Source: a virus
DNA: 22,610 nucleotides
Reading direction: 5' to 3' (one strand)
Virus record (IMG/VR): IMGVR_UViG_3300026097_001472
Coordinates: 1-22,610 of that record
The notes below the pieces were generated by a model. It had not been told where the DNA came from, made no database searches, and saw only the letters and a program-made list of their open reading frames with translations. Of the stretch, positions 14,892-21,223 are shown one piece after another; position 1 is the first letter of the stretch, and every line of letters begins with the position of its first letter. The position numbers were made by a program, and so were the translations under genes.

Positions 14892-14899
14892 TATTTATG
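14892..14899 (-). promoter_or_regulatory. Late promoter for the adhesin/halogenase operon
   Basis: On the minus strand CATAAATACTTAG lies about 30 bases before the ATG of the S74 fibre gene, which also has a Shine-Dalgarno. It is the only evident late promoter before the six-gene run down to 9862. Confidence 0.6.
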
Positions 14900-14922
14900 C
14901 ATCGAAAGAGAGAAATTTAAAT

Positions 14923-15177
14923 ATGGATAGTTTACAAATATATATATGTAACGAAAACAAAATTCCAAATCTGTTTTTTTTAAGATTTCTTAAAGAATTT
15001 CTCGATTTACATCCTGAAATTAGAGACAATCGATACCCTGCTAAGTATCTTAATTTTTTATTAAAAAATATTTACAAATGTAAAATTTTAGTTGCCGACG
15101 ACGGGAAGGTAATATTGCGTTTTAATAAACGCATAGACAAGACACATTTTTTATTAAAGTTCAATAGTTTATATTAG
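14923..15177 (+). CDS. Small protein of unknown function
   Basis: The 84-residue protein is Lys-, Leu-, Phe- and Asn-rich and ends FLLKFNSLY. The frame is open upstream to 14587, but that part lies opposite the S74 fibre gene and has fibre-shadow composition, so ATG 14923, with AAAGAGAG about 10 bases upstream, is the likely start. No motif is recognised. It is AT-rich like the oxygenase cassette that follows, and its 3' end overlaps the convergent gene at 15161-15508 by 17 bases. It could be a real small phage gene or a remnant; coding is supported only by the start signal and a full-length frame. Confidence 0.5.
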   Translation: MDSLQIYICNENKIPNLFFLRFLKEFLDLHPEIRDNRYPAKYLNFLLKNIYKCKILVADDGKVILRFNKRIDKTHFLLKFNSLY

Positions 15178-15508
15178 AAATTTGTAACGAAATTCCTAAA
15201 TTTCTAAATTTTTCTTTAATTTTATATACACCGTGTTCACCTGAAAATGTTTCGTAGCCTTCGGTATCACTTAAAAACAGATTATAGGTTACCAAGTAAT
15301 ATTCTACTAAAGGCTTGTGTGCTACGTATAATCCTATGAATCCTGGACTATAGTAAAGCTGTTCCCATAATTCAATTTCTTCAATCGTAAAATTTCTATG
15401 AATCGGTTTCATAGTTGCAGATACGTTTGCGGGTAATGTCCCTGTATTTAATGGATTCGATTCCCACGGATTTTGAAGAATGTGTTTAGTAGTTTTCAAA
15501 ATAGCCAT
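15161..15508 (-). CDS. Unknown conserved phage protein, short paralogue
   Basis: The 115-residue protein is related to the gene at 20766-21215. Both start with F/LKTT-x2-IL-x2-P and share the block FTIEEIELWEQLYYSPGFIG (there LKVEDVDYWEVLHEGSAGIG), then YVAHKPLVEYYLVT (there YASWQPYAEFYMIT), and a YETF-x-G segment. This copy lacks the last ~35 residues of the other. I recall relatives in marine T4-like phages without assigned function. It starts at ATG 15508 with no Shine-Dalgarno; TAAATA lies four bases upstream. It borders the left side of the oxygenase/halogenase cassette, as its paralogue borders the right side in the same orientation. Confidence 0.7.
   Translation of the reverse strand: MAILKTTKHILQNPWESNPLNTGTLPANVSATMKPIHRNFTIEEIELWEQLYYSPGFIGLYVAHKPLVEYYLVTYNLFLSDTEGYETFSGEHGVYKIKEKFRNLGISLQISNINY
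15175..15206 (+). terminator. Possible weak hairpin terminator after the small gene
   Basis: TAGAAATTT (15175-15183) and AAATTTCTA (15198-15206) are perfect inverted repeats with a 14-base loop, followed by a T-rich run (AATTTTTCTTT). The stem starts at the stop codon of the gene at 14923-15177. The stem has almost no G-C pairs, so termination would be weak and the match may reflect AT-rich sequence. Confidence 0.25.
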
Positions 15509-15512
15509 AATG

Positions 15513-15518
15513 TATTTA
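15513..15518 (-). promoter_or_regulatory. Late promoter core 4 bases before the short paralogue
   Basis: On the minus strand TCTAAATACATT runs directly into the ATG at 15508, with four bases between TAAATA and the start codon and no Shine-Dalgarno. It is another case of the predicted leaderless arrangement. Confidence 0.45.
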
Positions 15519-15534
15519 GATCATTTTTCCAACA

Positions 15535-15542
15535 AATAAATA
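15535..15542 (+). promoter_or_regulatory. Late promoter for the oxygenase/halogenase cassette
   Basis: AATAAATA lies 23 bases before the ATG at 15566, with AAGGA (15552-15556) as Shine-Dalgarno. No comparable promoter is evident before the later genes of the cassette, so this one probably drives all seven. Confidence 0.55.
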
Positions 15543-15565
15543 ATTTTCTTTAAGGATATCGAATA

Positions 15566-16195
15566 ATGAGCACTAGAGTTAACGGACTGTTTCCTGGAGA
15601 ATTACAACCAGATCAAAGTTTAGCTGGGGGGATCGATATTTTTGAAAATGCGTGGAAAAATCCAAAATATGCTATAGATCAGGTAGAATCTGTTTGCAGC
15701 GATCCCGAAAAAGGCGTATATTGGCAACAAGCAGAAACAGTAGGTCATGGGCCTATACAGGACATGCGAACAAATCAGATATGCCATATTACCTATCAAG
15801 CAGATGTTACCGGCAACGGTGTAATGCAAAATATACATAATCAGTTCTACGTTTTACTATTAGCTGCGTCAATTCCGTATGCAAAAAGATACGGAATGGA
15901 GGAAGGTCTATTTCATGAACAATATTCAATGTTACGTTATAGACAAAATCAGGAATATAAAGCTCATTATGATAGTAACACCGGCATGGGAAGAGCTATT
16001 TCTGCATTATGTTATCTCAATGATGATTATAAAGGCGGAGAATTAGAATTTGTAAACCAAAAAATACAAATTAAACCGAAAGCAGGAATGTTAATATTAT
16101 TCCCCTCTAATTTTACGTTTTCCCATAGATCAATGCCAGTTACTCACGGAACAAAATACGCTATGGTGACCTGGATACGGGATAGAGAGTTTTGA
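15566..16195 (+). CDS. Prolyl-4-hydroxylase-like 2OG-Fe(II) oxygenase (cassette gene 1)
   Basis: The 209-residue protein carries a canonical prolyl-4-hydroxylase-type catalytic core in its second half. H134-Y-D136 (YRQNQEYKAHYD) is the HxD iron motif, followed by RAISALCYLNDDYKGGELEF and PKAGMLILFPSNFTFSH with H187 as the distal ligand. K197 in MPVTHGTKYAMVTW is the lysine that binds 2-oxoglutarate in this subfamily. All key residues are present, so activity is expected; known members hydroxylate prolines in proteins or related substrates. It has a clear Shine-Dalgarno and is the first gene of a seven-gene operon; its stop overlaps the next start (TTGA). The proline- and glycine-rich adhesins nearby are attractive but unproven substrates. 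Confidence 0.87.
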   Translation: MSTRVNGLFPGELQPDQSLAGGIDIFENAWKNPKYAIDQVESVCSDPEKGVYWQQAETVGHGPIQDMRTNQICHITYQADVTGNGVMQNIHNQFYVLLLAASIPYAKRYGMEEGLFHEQYSMLRYRQNQEYKAHYDSNTGMGRAISALCYLNDDYKGGELEFVNQKIQIKPKAGMLILFPSNFTFSHRSMPVTHGTKYAMVTWIRDREF

Positions 16196-16839
16196 TAATA
16201 GATCTGAATGTTAAATATGTCAACAATCTACCTGTAGCTATCTTCGATAACTTTTATAATGAAGAAGAATATCAAAGAATTTTTAATGAATTACTGTTTT
16301 TAAACGGGCCTGAAAAATTGTTAGATCCGGAATTTTCCGGATCTGCTTACGATTTGGATGATAACAACAACAAGATTTATCGCAAAAAAAATAAAGCTAC
16401 ATTTTTAGAAGATGTCTATCATGATAGAAGATATTCGGATATTTTAAACATAAATCGTAAATTATTCAATCCTAACATTATTGAAAAATTAGAAGAAATA
16501 GATTTGTTTTTTAGATATCTAAAAATATCTAACAGAGATACAACCATGATTAGTTATTATGAAAATAATGACTATTATAAATTTCATAGAGACGATGCTG
16601 TTTTAACTGCATTATGTTGGTTTTATAAAATACCAAAAAAATATTTTGGCGGAGATCTTGAACTTGAGCAAAACGTTTTTATTGAAAGTATTTGTAACAG
16701 ATTAATTTTATTTCCGTCGATTATCGAACACAAAGTAACAGATGTAAACATGGACCCTGAATTTTTAAACAACAACAACGGCAGATTTACAATGACCCAG
16801 TTTATCTTCATGGAGCGCAGTAGTGAAAGAGAGAATTAA
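16192..16839 (+). CDS. 2OG-Fe(II) oxygenase-like protein (cassette gene 2)
   Basis: The 215-residue protein has the iron motif H132-R-D134 in SYYENNDYYKFHRDD, then LCWFYKIPKKYFGGDLEL, NRLILFPSIIEHKV with H180, and R198 in GRFTMTQFIFM as the likely 2-oxoglutarate-binding Arg. This is a complete HxD...H...R set. It differs clearly in sequence from its neighbours, so the cassette is not a recent tandem duplication. The start is probably TTG 16192, which overlaps the previous stop as TTGA and follows GAGAG; no ATG lies near. The N-terminal 60 residues (VNNLPVAIFDNFYNEEEYQR) resemble the usual lead-in of P4H-like enzymes. The substrate is unknown. Confidence 0.8.
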   Translation: MIIDLNVKYVNNLPVAIFDNFYNEEEYQRIFNELLFLNGPEKLLDPEFSGSAYDLDDNNNKIYRKKNKATFLEDVYHDRRYSDILNINRKLFNPNIIEKLEEIDLFFRYLKISNRDTTMISYYENNDYYKFHRDDAVLTALCWFYKIPKKYFGGDLELEQNVFIESICNRLILFPSIIEHKVTDVNMDPEFLNNNNGRFTMTQFIFMERSSEREN

Positions 16840-17329
16840 ATATAAAGTTATTGATAATTTTTTAGATGCAGAGCAGTCTGATAAAATAGAGCAGTATATG
16901 TGCGTGTGGAATGATTTTCCGTGGTTTTTTAACAAAGAAATAACTTTTGCAGATAATGAAAACGAAAATTACTTTTATTTTATACACATGTTTTATCGTC
17001 AATTCAATATTTCTAGTCAATTTTATAAAGAATTAGTAGAACCGATTGTCGACAAAATCAATCCTAGAGCTTTGATAAGAATAAAAGGAAATCTTTACCC
17101 TAACCTCAACGAACCAATTAAAGGCGAGCTACATAGTGATTATGATTTTAATCATCATGGTGCGATCTATTTTGTGAATACCAATAATGGTTATACTCTT
17201 TTAGATGATGAAATCAAGATCGATTCTATAAAAAATAGATTATTACTTTTCGAACCTCATGTTCCACACAGAAGTGTAGGATGCACAGATAACAAATGTA
17301 GAGTAAACATTAATTTTAATTATTTTTAA
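16823..17329 (+). CDS. 2OG-Fe(II) oxygenase-like protein, small (cassette gene 3)
   Basis: The 168-residue protein begins YKVIDNFLDAEQSDKIEQYM after a short lead, and has H104-S-D106 (KGELHSDYDF), HGAIYFVNTNNGYT, NRLLLFEPHVPH with H149, and R160 in KCRVNINFNYF. This is a complete HxD...H...R set in a compact form seen in marine phages. The start is GTG 16823 with GGAG about 9 bases upstream, lying 17 bases inside the previous gene, which points to coupled translation. The pattern N-G-Y-T after the iron motif is typical of this phage subgroup as I recall it. The substrate is unknown. Confidence 0.82.
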   Translation: MKERIKYKVIDNFLDAEQSDKIEQYMCVWNDFPWFFNKEITFADNENENYFYFIHMFYRQFNISSQFYKELVEPIVDKINPRALIRIKGNLYPNLNEPIKGELHSDYDFNHHGAIYFVNTNNGYTLLDDEIKIDSIKNRLLLFEPHVPHRSVGCTDNKCRVNINFNYF

Positions 17330-17330
17330 T

Positions 17331-17996
17331 ATGAAAATTATCACTTTTAAAAATCAAGAGCCTGTTACCGATTTTGCACCTGTGTATGATTACTCTATGT
17401 GTGAAGTTTTTCTGGATAATATTGATAATAATGCATTGTCTGATTTGATCATGACCAAAGAAAAAGAAATAATTGAACAAACTTTACCTGTTGATAGTTC
17501 AAGTCCGGATGGATATACCGGGTTAGGAATAAACAGTTTAACATCAAGATACACAAGATTCAATGTTATGAAGTGGCGCAATCCTTGTGTCGTTGATTTA
17601 AAAAATGCAATTTATGAATCATATTTAAAGTTTTTAGAATATCATCAAGTCAAACGTAGAAAAGTTTGGATAAGTTGTTGGGCCAATGTTCTGCGTTCAG
17701 GAGAAAGTATACAACCTCATATCCATTGTGTTGACGAATATACATATTTGAGCGGAAATTATGTGGTTCAAGCAGAAACTACAAAAACATTTTATTTAAA
17801 TCCTATAAATCAAATTAACGAGCCTGCAACTTATGAAGTTGTAAATACTCCTGGAAATCTAGTTATCTTTCAATCAAATATACCGCATTTTACCGATATA
17901 CATACTAGTAACGAACCAAGAATAACGATAGCATTTGATCTTATAGTTGACGAAATGGATACCACGGTTAATACTGTGTTATTCGATGGAGAATAA
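17331..17996 (+). CDS. Putative 2OG-Fe(II) oxygenase with HxH motif (cassette gene 4)
   Basis: The 221-residue protein resembles TIGR02466-like oxygenases. VWISCWANVLRSGESIQPHIH leads to H130-I-H132, then YLSGNYVVQAE, PGNLVIFQSNIPHFTD with H186, and PRITIAFDLI with R197. The first iron motif is HxH, not HxD; D135 or E136 shortly after might supply the acidic ligand, or the site may be altered. It starts one base after the previous stop, with no Shine-Dalgarno, so it probably depends on translation of the gene before it. The oxygenase family call is good; catalytic competence is less sure. Confidence 0.72.
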   Translation: MKIITFKNQEPVTDFAPVYDYSMCEVFLDNIDNNALSDLIMTKEKEIIEQTLPVDSSSPDGYTGLGINSLTSRYTRFNVMKWRNPCVVDLKNAIYESYLKFLEYHQVKRRKVWISCWANVLRSGESIQPHIHCVDEYTYLSGNYVVQAETTKTFYLNPINQINEPATYEVVNTPGNLVIFQSNIPHFTDIHTSNEPRITIAFDLIVDEMDTTVNTVLFDGE

Positions 17997-17999
17997 TAA

Positions 18000-18605
18000 A
18001 TGAATTTTGCAAATAATGGATATTTTATACAGAAACAGGTTTTATCTAAAGAAATTGTCGAATTAATAACACAATATGCGCTGTTTGACGAAATGCAGAA
18101 TCCTAGTATCGGTGATGAACAAATTAAAAATGCACATAGCAGATATGCTGACCCTTTAATGGAAGCTGTATTACTGAAAATACAGAAAACTATAGAGTCT
18201 ATTACTGATTTATCGTTGCACCCGACTTATTCTTATTATCGTATCTACAGAAGTGGTGATGAACTTGTTAATCACACAGATAGACCATCCTGTGAAATTT
18301 CTGCAACAGTATGTTTTGATTATGAATACTCAAATAAAGATTTTCAATGGCCTATATATATGAACGGAACGGCTTTAATATTAGAGCCTGGAGATATCGC
18401 GGTATACAGAGGATGCGAAGTTCCGCATTGGCGAGATAAATTTATAGGAGAAGAAGACGATTGGCATATTCAAGGTTTTTTCCATTATGTAGATGTGAAT
18501 GGTCCTTACGAAAATTACATGTATGACGGACGCTCCACAGTAGGAGAACTGAAAACAAAACAAGAATATAAAAATCAATATCCTGACTACATAAAAATAT
18601 TATGA
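18000..18605 (+). CDS. 2OG-Fe(II) oxygenase-like protein (cassette gene 5)
   Basis: The 201-residue protein has YYRIYRSGDELVNHTD with H92-T-D94, ATVCFDYEYSNKDFQWPIY, LEPGDIAVYRGCEVPHWRD with H143, and HIQGFFHYVDVNGPY near the end. The HxD and distal His are clear, but the usual Arg or Lys after the distal His is not obvious, so 2-oxoglutarate must be held by another residue or the site differs. The ending HYVDxNGPY is seen in a subgroup of phage and bacterial oxygenases as I recall them. ATG 18000 has GGAG about 8 bases upstream. The stop overlaps the next start as ATGA. Confidence 0.76.
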   Translation: MNFANNGYFIQKQVLSKEIVELITQYALFDEMQNPSIGDEQIKNAHSRYADPLMEAVLLKIQKTIESITDLSLHPTYSYYRIYRSGDELVNHTDRPSCEISATVCFDYEYSNKDFQWPIYMNGTALILEPGDIAVYRGCEVPHWRDKFIGEEDDWHIQGFFHYVDVNGPYENYMYDGRSTVGELKTKQEYKNQYPDYIKIL

Positions 18606-19192
18606 TCAACACAGAAATACAAACATGGTTTCCTAAAAGTGTTTTTCAAGCCGAAAACGTATTAACAAATAACCAATTAAAAAATTTGTATAATTTTTTA
18701 ACTCCGTTTTTTGAAAAACAATCGTTACGAACTGGCATGTTAAATGTAGATTCGACACATAGTATGTGTAATCTAAATAATTATGCCGAAATACAAGAAT
18801 TAAAGAAAGAAATATTGTTTGCTGTATCTAATTTTGCATTAGCCATGGGATATTCTGAAAAACAAATTTCTACTTTGTCATTCATAAATATATGGGCTAA
18901 TAGGTCATATCAAGGAGATTTTAATTTCCCACATGTGCATTCTGGAAGCCAATTCTCTGGAGTATTTTACGTTTGTGTTCCAAATAATTCAACAATTACA
19001 TTCTATAACGATATGACAAGAACACTGATCGAGCCAGAAAATTATAATGAATTAAGTTTTAACTACGTAAGATATAAATGTGTAAAAAATTCGATTTTGG
19101 TTTTTCAAAGTAATTTTTTACACGGTAACGAATTCCAAGATGAAGGCGAAAAAATTGCTGTCTCTTTTAATTTAAAAATGGATATTATATGA
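18602..19192 (+). CDS. Putative 2OG-Fe(II) oxygenase with HxH motif (cassette gene 6)
   Basis: The 196-residue protein has the TIGR02466-like layout: FINIWANRSYQGDFNFPHVH with H111-V-H113, SGVFYVCVPNNSTITFYND, SILVFQSNFLHGNEF with H174, and EKIAVSFNLK, where K184 stands in place of the usual Arg. Like cassette gene 4 it has HxH instead of HxD. The N-terminus (TEIQTWFPKSVFQAENVL) matches the family lead-in. Its ATG overlaps the previous stop (ATGA) and its own stop overlaps the halogenase start in the same way, so the oxygenase and halogenase are translationally linked. Activity and substrate are unproven. Confidence 0.74.
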   Translation: MINTEIQTWFPKSVFQAENVLTNNQLKNLYNFLTPFFEKQSLRTGMLNVDSTHSMCNLNNYAEIQELKKEILFAVSNFALAMGYSEKQISTLSFINIWANRSYQGDFNFPHVHSGSQFSGVFYVCVPNNSTITFYNDMTRTLIEPENYNELSFNYVRYKCVKNSILVFQSNFLHGNEFQDEGEKIAVSFNLKMDII

Positions 19193-20775
19193 AAACTGAA
19201 AATATAGTAATTGTTGGAGGCGGATCCGCCGGATGGATGACTGCTGCAACATTGATAACAGCCTTTCCTAAAAAATGTATTACTGTTGTAGAGTCGCCGG
19301 ATGTCCCTACAGTAGGCGTAGGTGAATCTACAATTTTAGGAATACGAAAATGGGCAAGATACATCGGATTAGATGAAAAAGATTTTTTAAAACATACTGA
19401 CGGATCCTATAAACTTAGCATTAAATTTACAAATTTCTATAAAAAAGATAGTGGCGGATTTCATTATCCTTTTGGTAGCCCAATTACAATGAGTGATAGA
19501 AATCCTGTATCGGATTGGCATTTTAAAAAATTTTTTCACCCAGAAACAGATGTCGAGGATTTTGTTAGGTGTTTGTTTCCGTCTGCGGCGTTATTTGAAA
19601 ATAATAAATTTACAAAAGACTACCCCGATATTTTTGATGCAGATGATGTAGTCGCATATCATTTTGACGCAACTAAATTTGGCATTTATTTGAGAGACAA
19701 CATCTGTATTCCTAACGGAGTAAAGCACGTAAAGAACACAGTAAATCACGTCGAAACAAGTAATCAAGGAATTGATTTTATTGTTTGTGACAATAATAAA
19801 ATTTTTGCTGATTTATTTGTGGATTGCACTGGTTTTAAAAGTTTACTCTTAGAACAATCCCTACAGGAACCATTTGAGTCATACGACAAAATTTTACCTA
19901 ATAATAAAGCATGGGCAACAAAGATAGATTATAAAGACAAAAAACAAGAACTAGAAGGATTTACAAACTGCACAGCAATACAAAACGGATGGTGTTGGAA
20001 TATACCTCTTTGGTCTAGATTAGGAGCAGGTTATGTATATTCTGATAGATATGTGTCTGATAAACAGGCGCTTGAGGAATTCAAAAATTATTTAACTTCT
20101 GAAAAAATGCAGGTTACTAGGACGCCCGAAGAAGTTGATCAACTAGAATTTAAAAATATATCAATAAAATCGGGCATACACACAAGAACATTTGTCAAAA
20201 ATGTAGTAGCAATAGGTCTTTCTGCTGGATTTATTGAACCTTTAGAAAGTAATGGATTGTTTTCTGTCCACGAGTTTCTTTTTAAACTTACTGATATACT
20301 GCAAAGACAGGAAATAAATCAGTTCGATAGAGACATGTATAATATTAGCATAAGAGACATGTTTGATGACTTTGCAAAATTTGTATCATTGCATTATGCA
20401 TTATCGCACAGAGACGATACCGAATATTGGAGAGACATACAGACAAGACAGTTTTGTGACAAACATGGAGATCCGTATTTTCCTTATATTGGGAGAACCG
20501 ACGCCTATTACAATATGTCATGGAGATATATGACAGAATGGGGACATCCTAAAGACAGTGTAATGAATGGAATTACATATATTTCAACTGGAATGCATGT
20601 TTTTATGATGAATAAGTATAGGGTAGATGATTTAGAATATAGGACAGGACGTAATTTCGAAATCGAAATAAATTCAATAGTAGAACAATGGGAACAACTG
20701 AAAAATAATTGGCAAAAAATATCTGCCGAATCACTAAGTTTATATGATTATTTGAAACAAGAAATTCATAAATAA
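19189..20775 (+). CDS. Flavin-dependent (tryptophan-halogenase-like) halogenase 2
   Basis: The 528-residue protein is close in length to RebH and PrnA. It has the FAD-binding GGGSAGW (10-16), GVGEST (43-48), candidate catalytic K75 in GSYKLSIKFTNF, VDCTGFKSLL (211-220), the diagnostic WCWNIP (W268-x-W270-x-I-P273) and FIEPLESNG with E350 in the active-site Glu segment. All family hallmarks are present, so it should form hypohalous acid at a flavin and pass it through the lysine to an aromatic substrate. In related enzymes this is free Trp or a larger indole or phenol; here it is unknown. It ends the seven-gene cassette and differs widely from halogenase 1, so the two are not recent duplicates. 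Its 3' end overlaps the convergent gene by 10 bases. Confidence 0.9.
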   Translation: MKTENIVIVGGGSAGWMTAATLITAFPKKCITVVESPDVPTVGVGESTILGIRKWARYIGLDEKDFLKHTDGSYKLSIKFTNFYKKDSGGFHYPFGSPITMSDRNPVSDWHFKKFFHPETDVEDFVRCLFPSAALFENNKFTKDYPDIFDADDVVAYHFDATKFGIYLRDNICIPNGVKHVKNTVNHVETSNQGIDFIVCDNNKIFADLFVDCTGFKSLLLEQSLQEPFESYDKILPNNKAWATKIDYKDKKQELEGFTNCTAIQNGWCWNIPLWSRLGAGYVYSDRYVSDKQALEEFKNYLTSEKMQVTRTPEEVDQLEFKNISIKSGIHTRTFVKNVVAIGLSAGFIEPLESNGLFSVHEFLFKLTDILQRQEINQFDRDMYNISIRDMFDDFAKFVSLHYALSHRDDTEYWRDIQTRQFCDKHGDPYFPYIGRTDAYYNMSWRYMTEWGHPKDSVMNGITYISTGMHVFMMNKYRVDDLEYRTGRNFEIEINSIVEQWEQLKNNWQKISAESLSLYDYLKQEIHK

Positions 20776-21215
20776 ATCTTTTTGGTTGTATTATTGGTTT
20801 CATACAACCAAAGTTTATCATTTTCTACCCATTCAAACGATTCTTTTAAATTGATACCGAAATCTAAAGCACGTTTTTTGACCGCATGCTGAGCACCGGG
20901 CCCGTAGAATGTTTCATATATTCTATCGTGATATAAAAACTTGTCAATAACTCTTGCATCGTTTTTAAAATCTAATCCAGTAGTAATCATATAAAATTCA
21001 GCATAAGGTTGCCAAGAAGCATATACTCCTATTCCTGCAGAACCTTCATGTAAAACTTCCCAATAATCAACGTCTTCTACTTTTAGTTTTCTTTTGTAGT
21101 CCCACGGTTTGCTTGGGGGCAGCAGTAATTCGCTGGTCTCGAACCATTTTTTTTCAAATGCTTCGTCTTCGTCTGGTTTTTTAAGTATATTATATGTAGT
21201 TTTGAATTGGGGCAT
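20766..21215 (-). CDS. Unknown conserved phage protein, long paralogue
   Basis: The 149-residue protein begins MPQFKTTYNILKKPDEDEAF and contains LPPSKPWDYKRKLKVEDVDY, then WEVLHEGSAGIGVYASWQPY and AEFYMITTGLDF, followed by YETFYGPGAQHAV. It is a paralogue of the gene at 15161-15508. I recall such proteins in marine T4-like phages with no assigned function. The frame is open to 21302, but ATG 21215 is chosen: AAGG lies about 7 bases upstream, the paralogue starts at the same point, and the upstream extension is read out of the glycine-rich gene. It follows the glycine-rich gene by 8 bases in one operon. Confidence 0.8.
   Translation of the reverse strand: MPQFKTTYNILKKPDEDEAFEKKWFETSELLLPPSKPWDYKRKLKVEDVDYWEVLHEGSAGIGVYASWQPYAEFYMITTGLDFKNDARVIDKFLYHDRIYETFYGPGAQHAVKKRALDFGINLKESFEWVENDKLWLYETNNTTKKIYL
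20781..20812 (+). terminator. Hairpin at the end of the cassette, possible terminator
   Basis: TTTGGTTGTAT (20781-20791) and ATACAACCAAA (20802-20812) form an 11-base-pair perfect stem with a 10-base loop, five bases after the stop codon of halogenase 2. A moderately T-rich stretch follows (GTTTATCATTTT). It lies inside the last codons of the convergent gene. It could end the plus-strand transcript, though the T-run is not strong. Confidence 0.4.
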
Positions 21216-21223
21216 TATTAACC

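Noticed and set aside
14587-14922. Upstream extension of the small gene at 14923-15177
   Set aside because: This part lies opposite the S74 fibre gene and has shadow composition; the ATG at 14923 has a usable Shine-Dalgarno.
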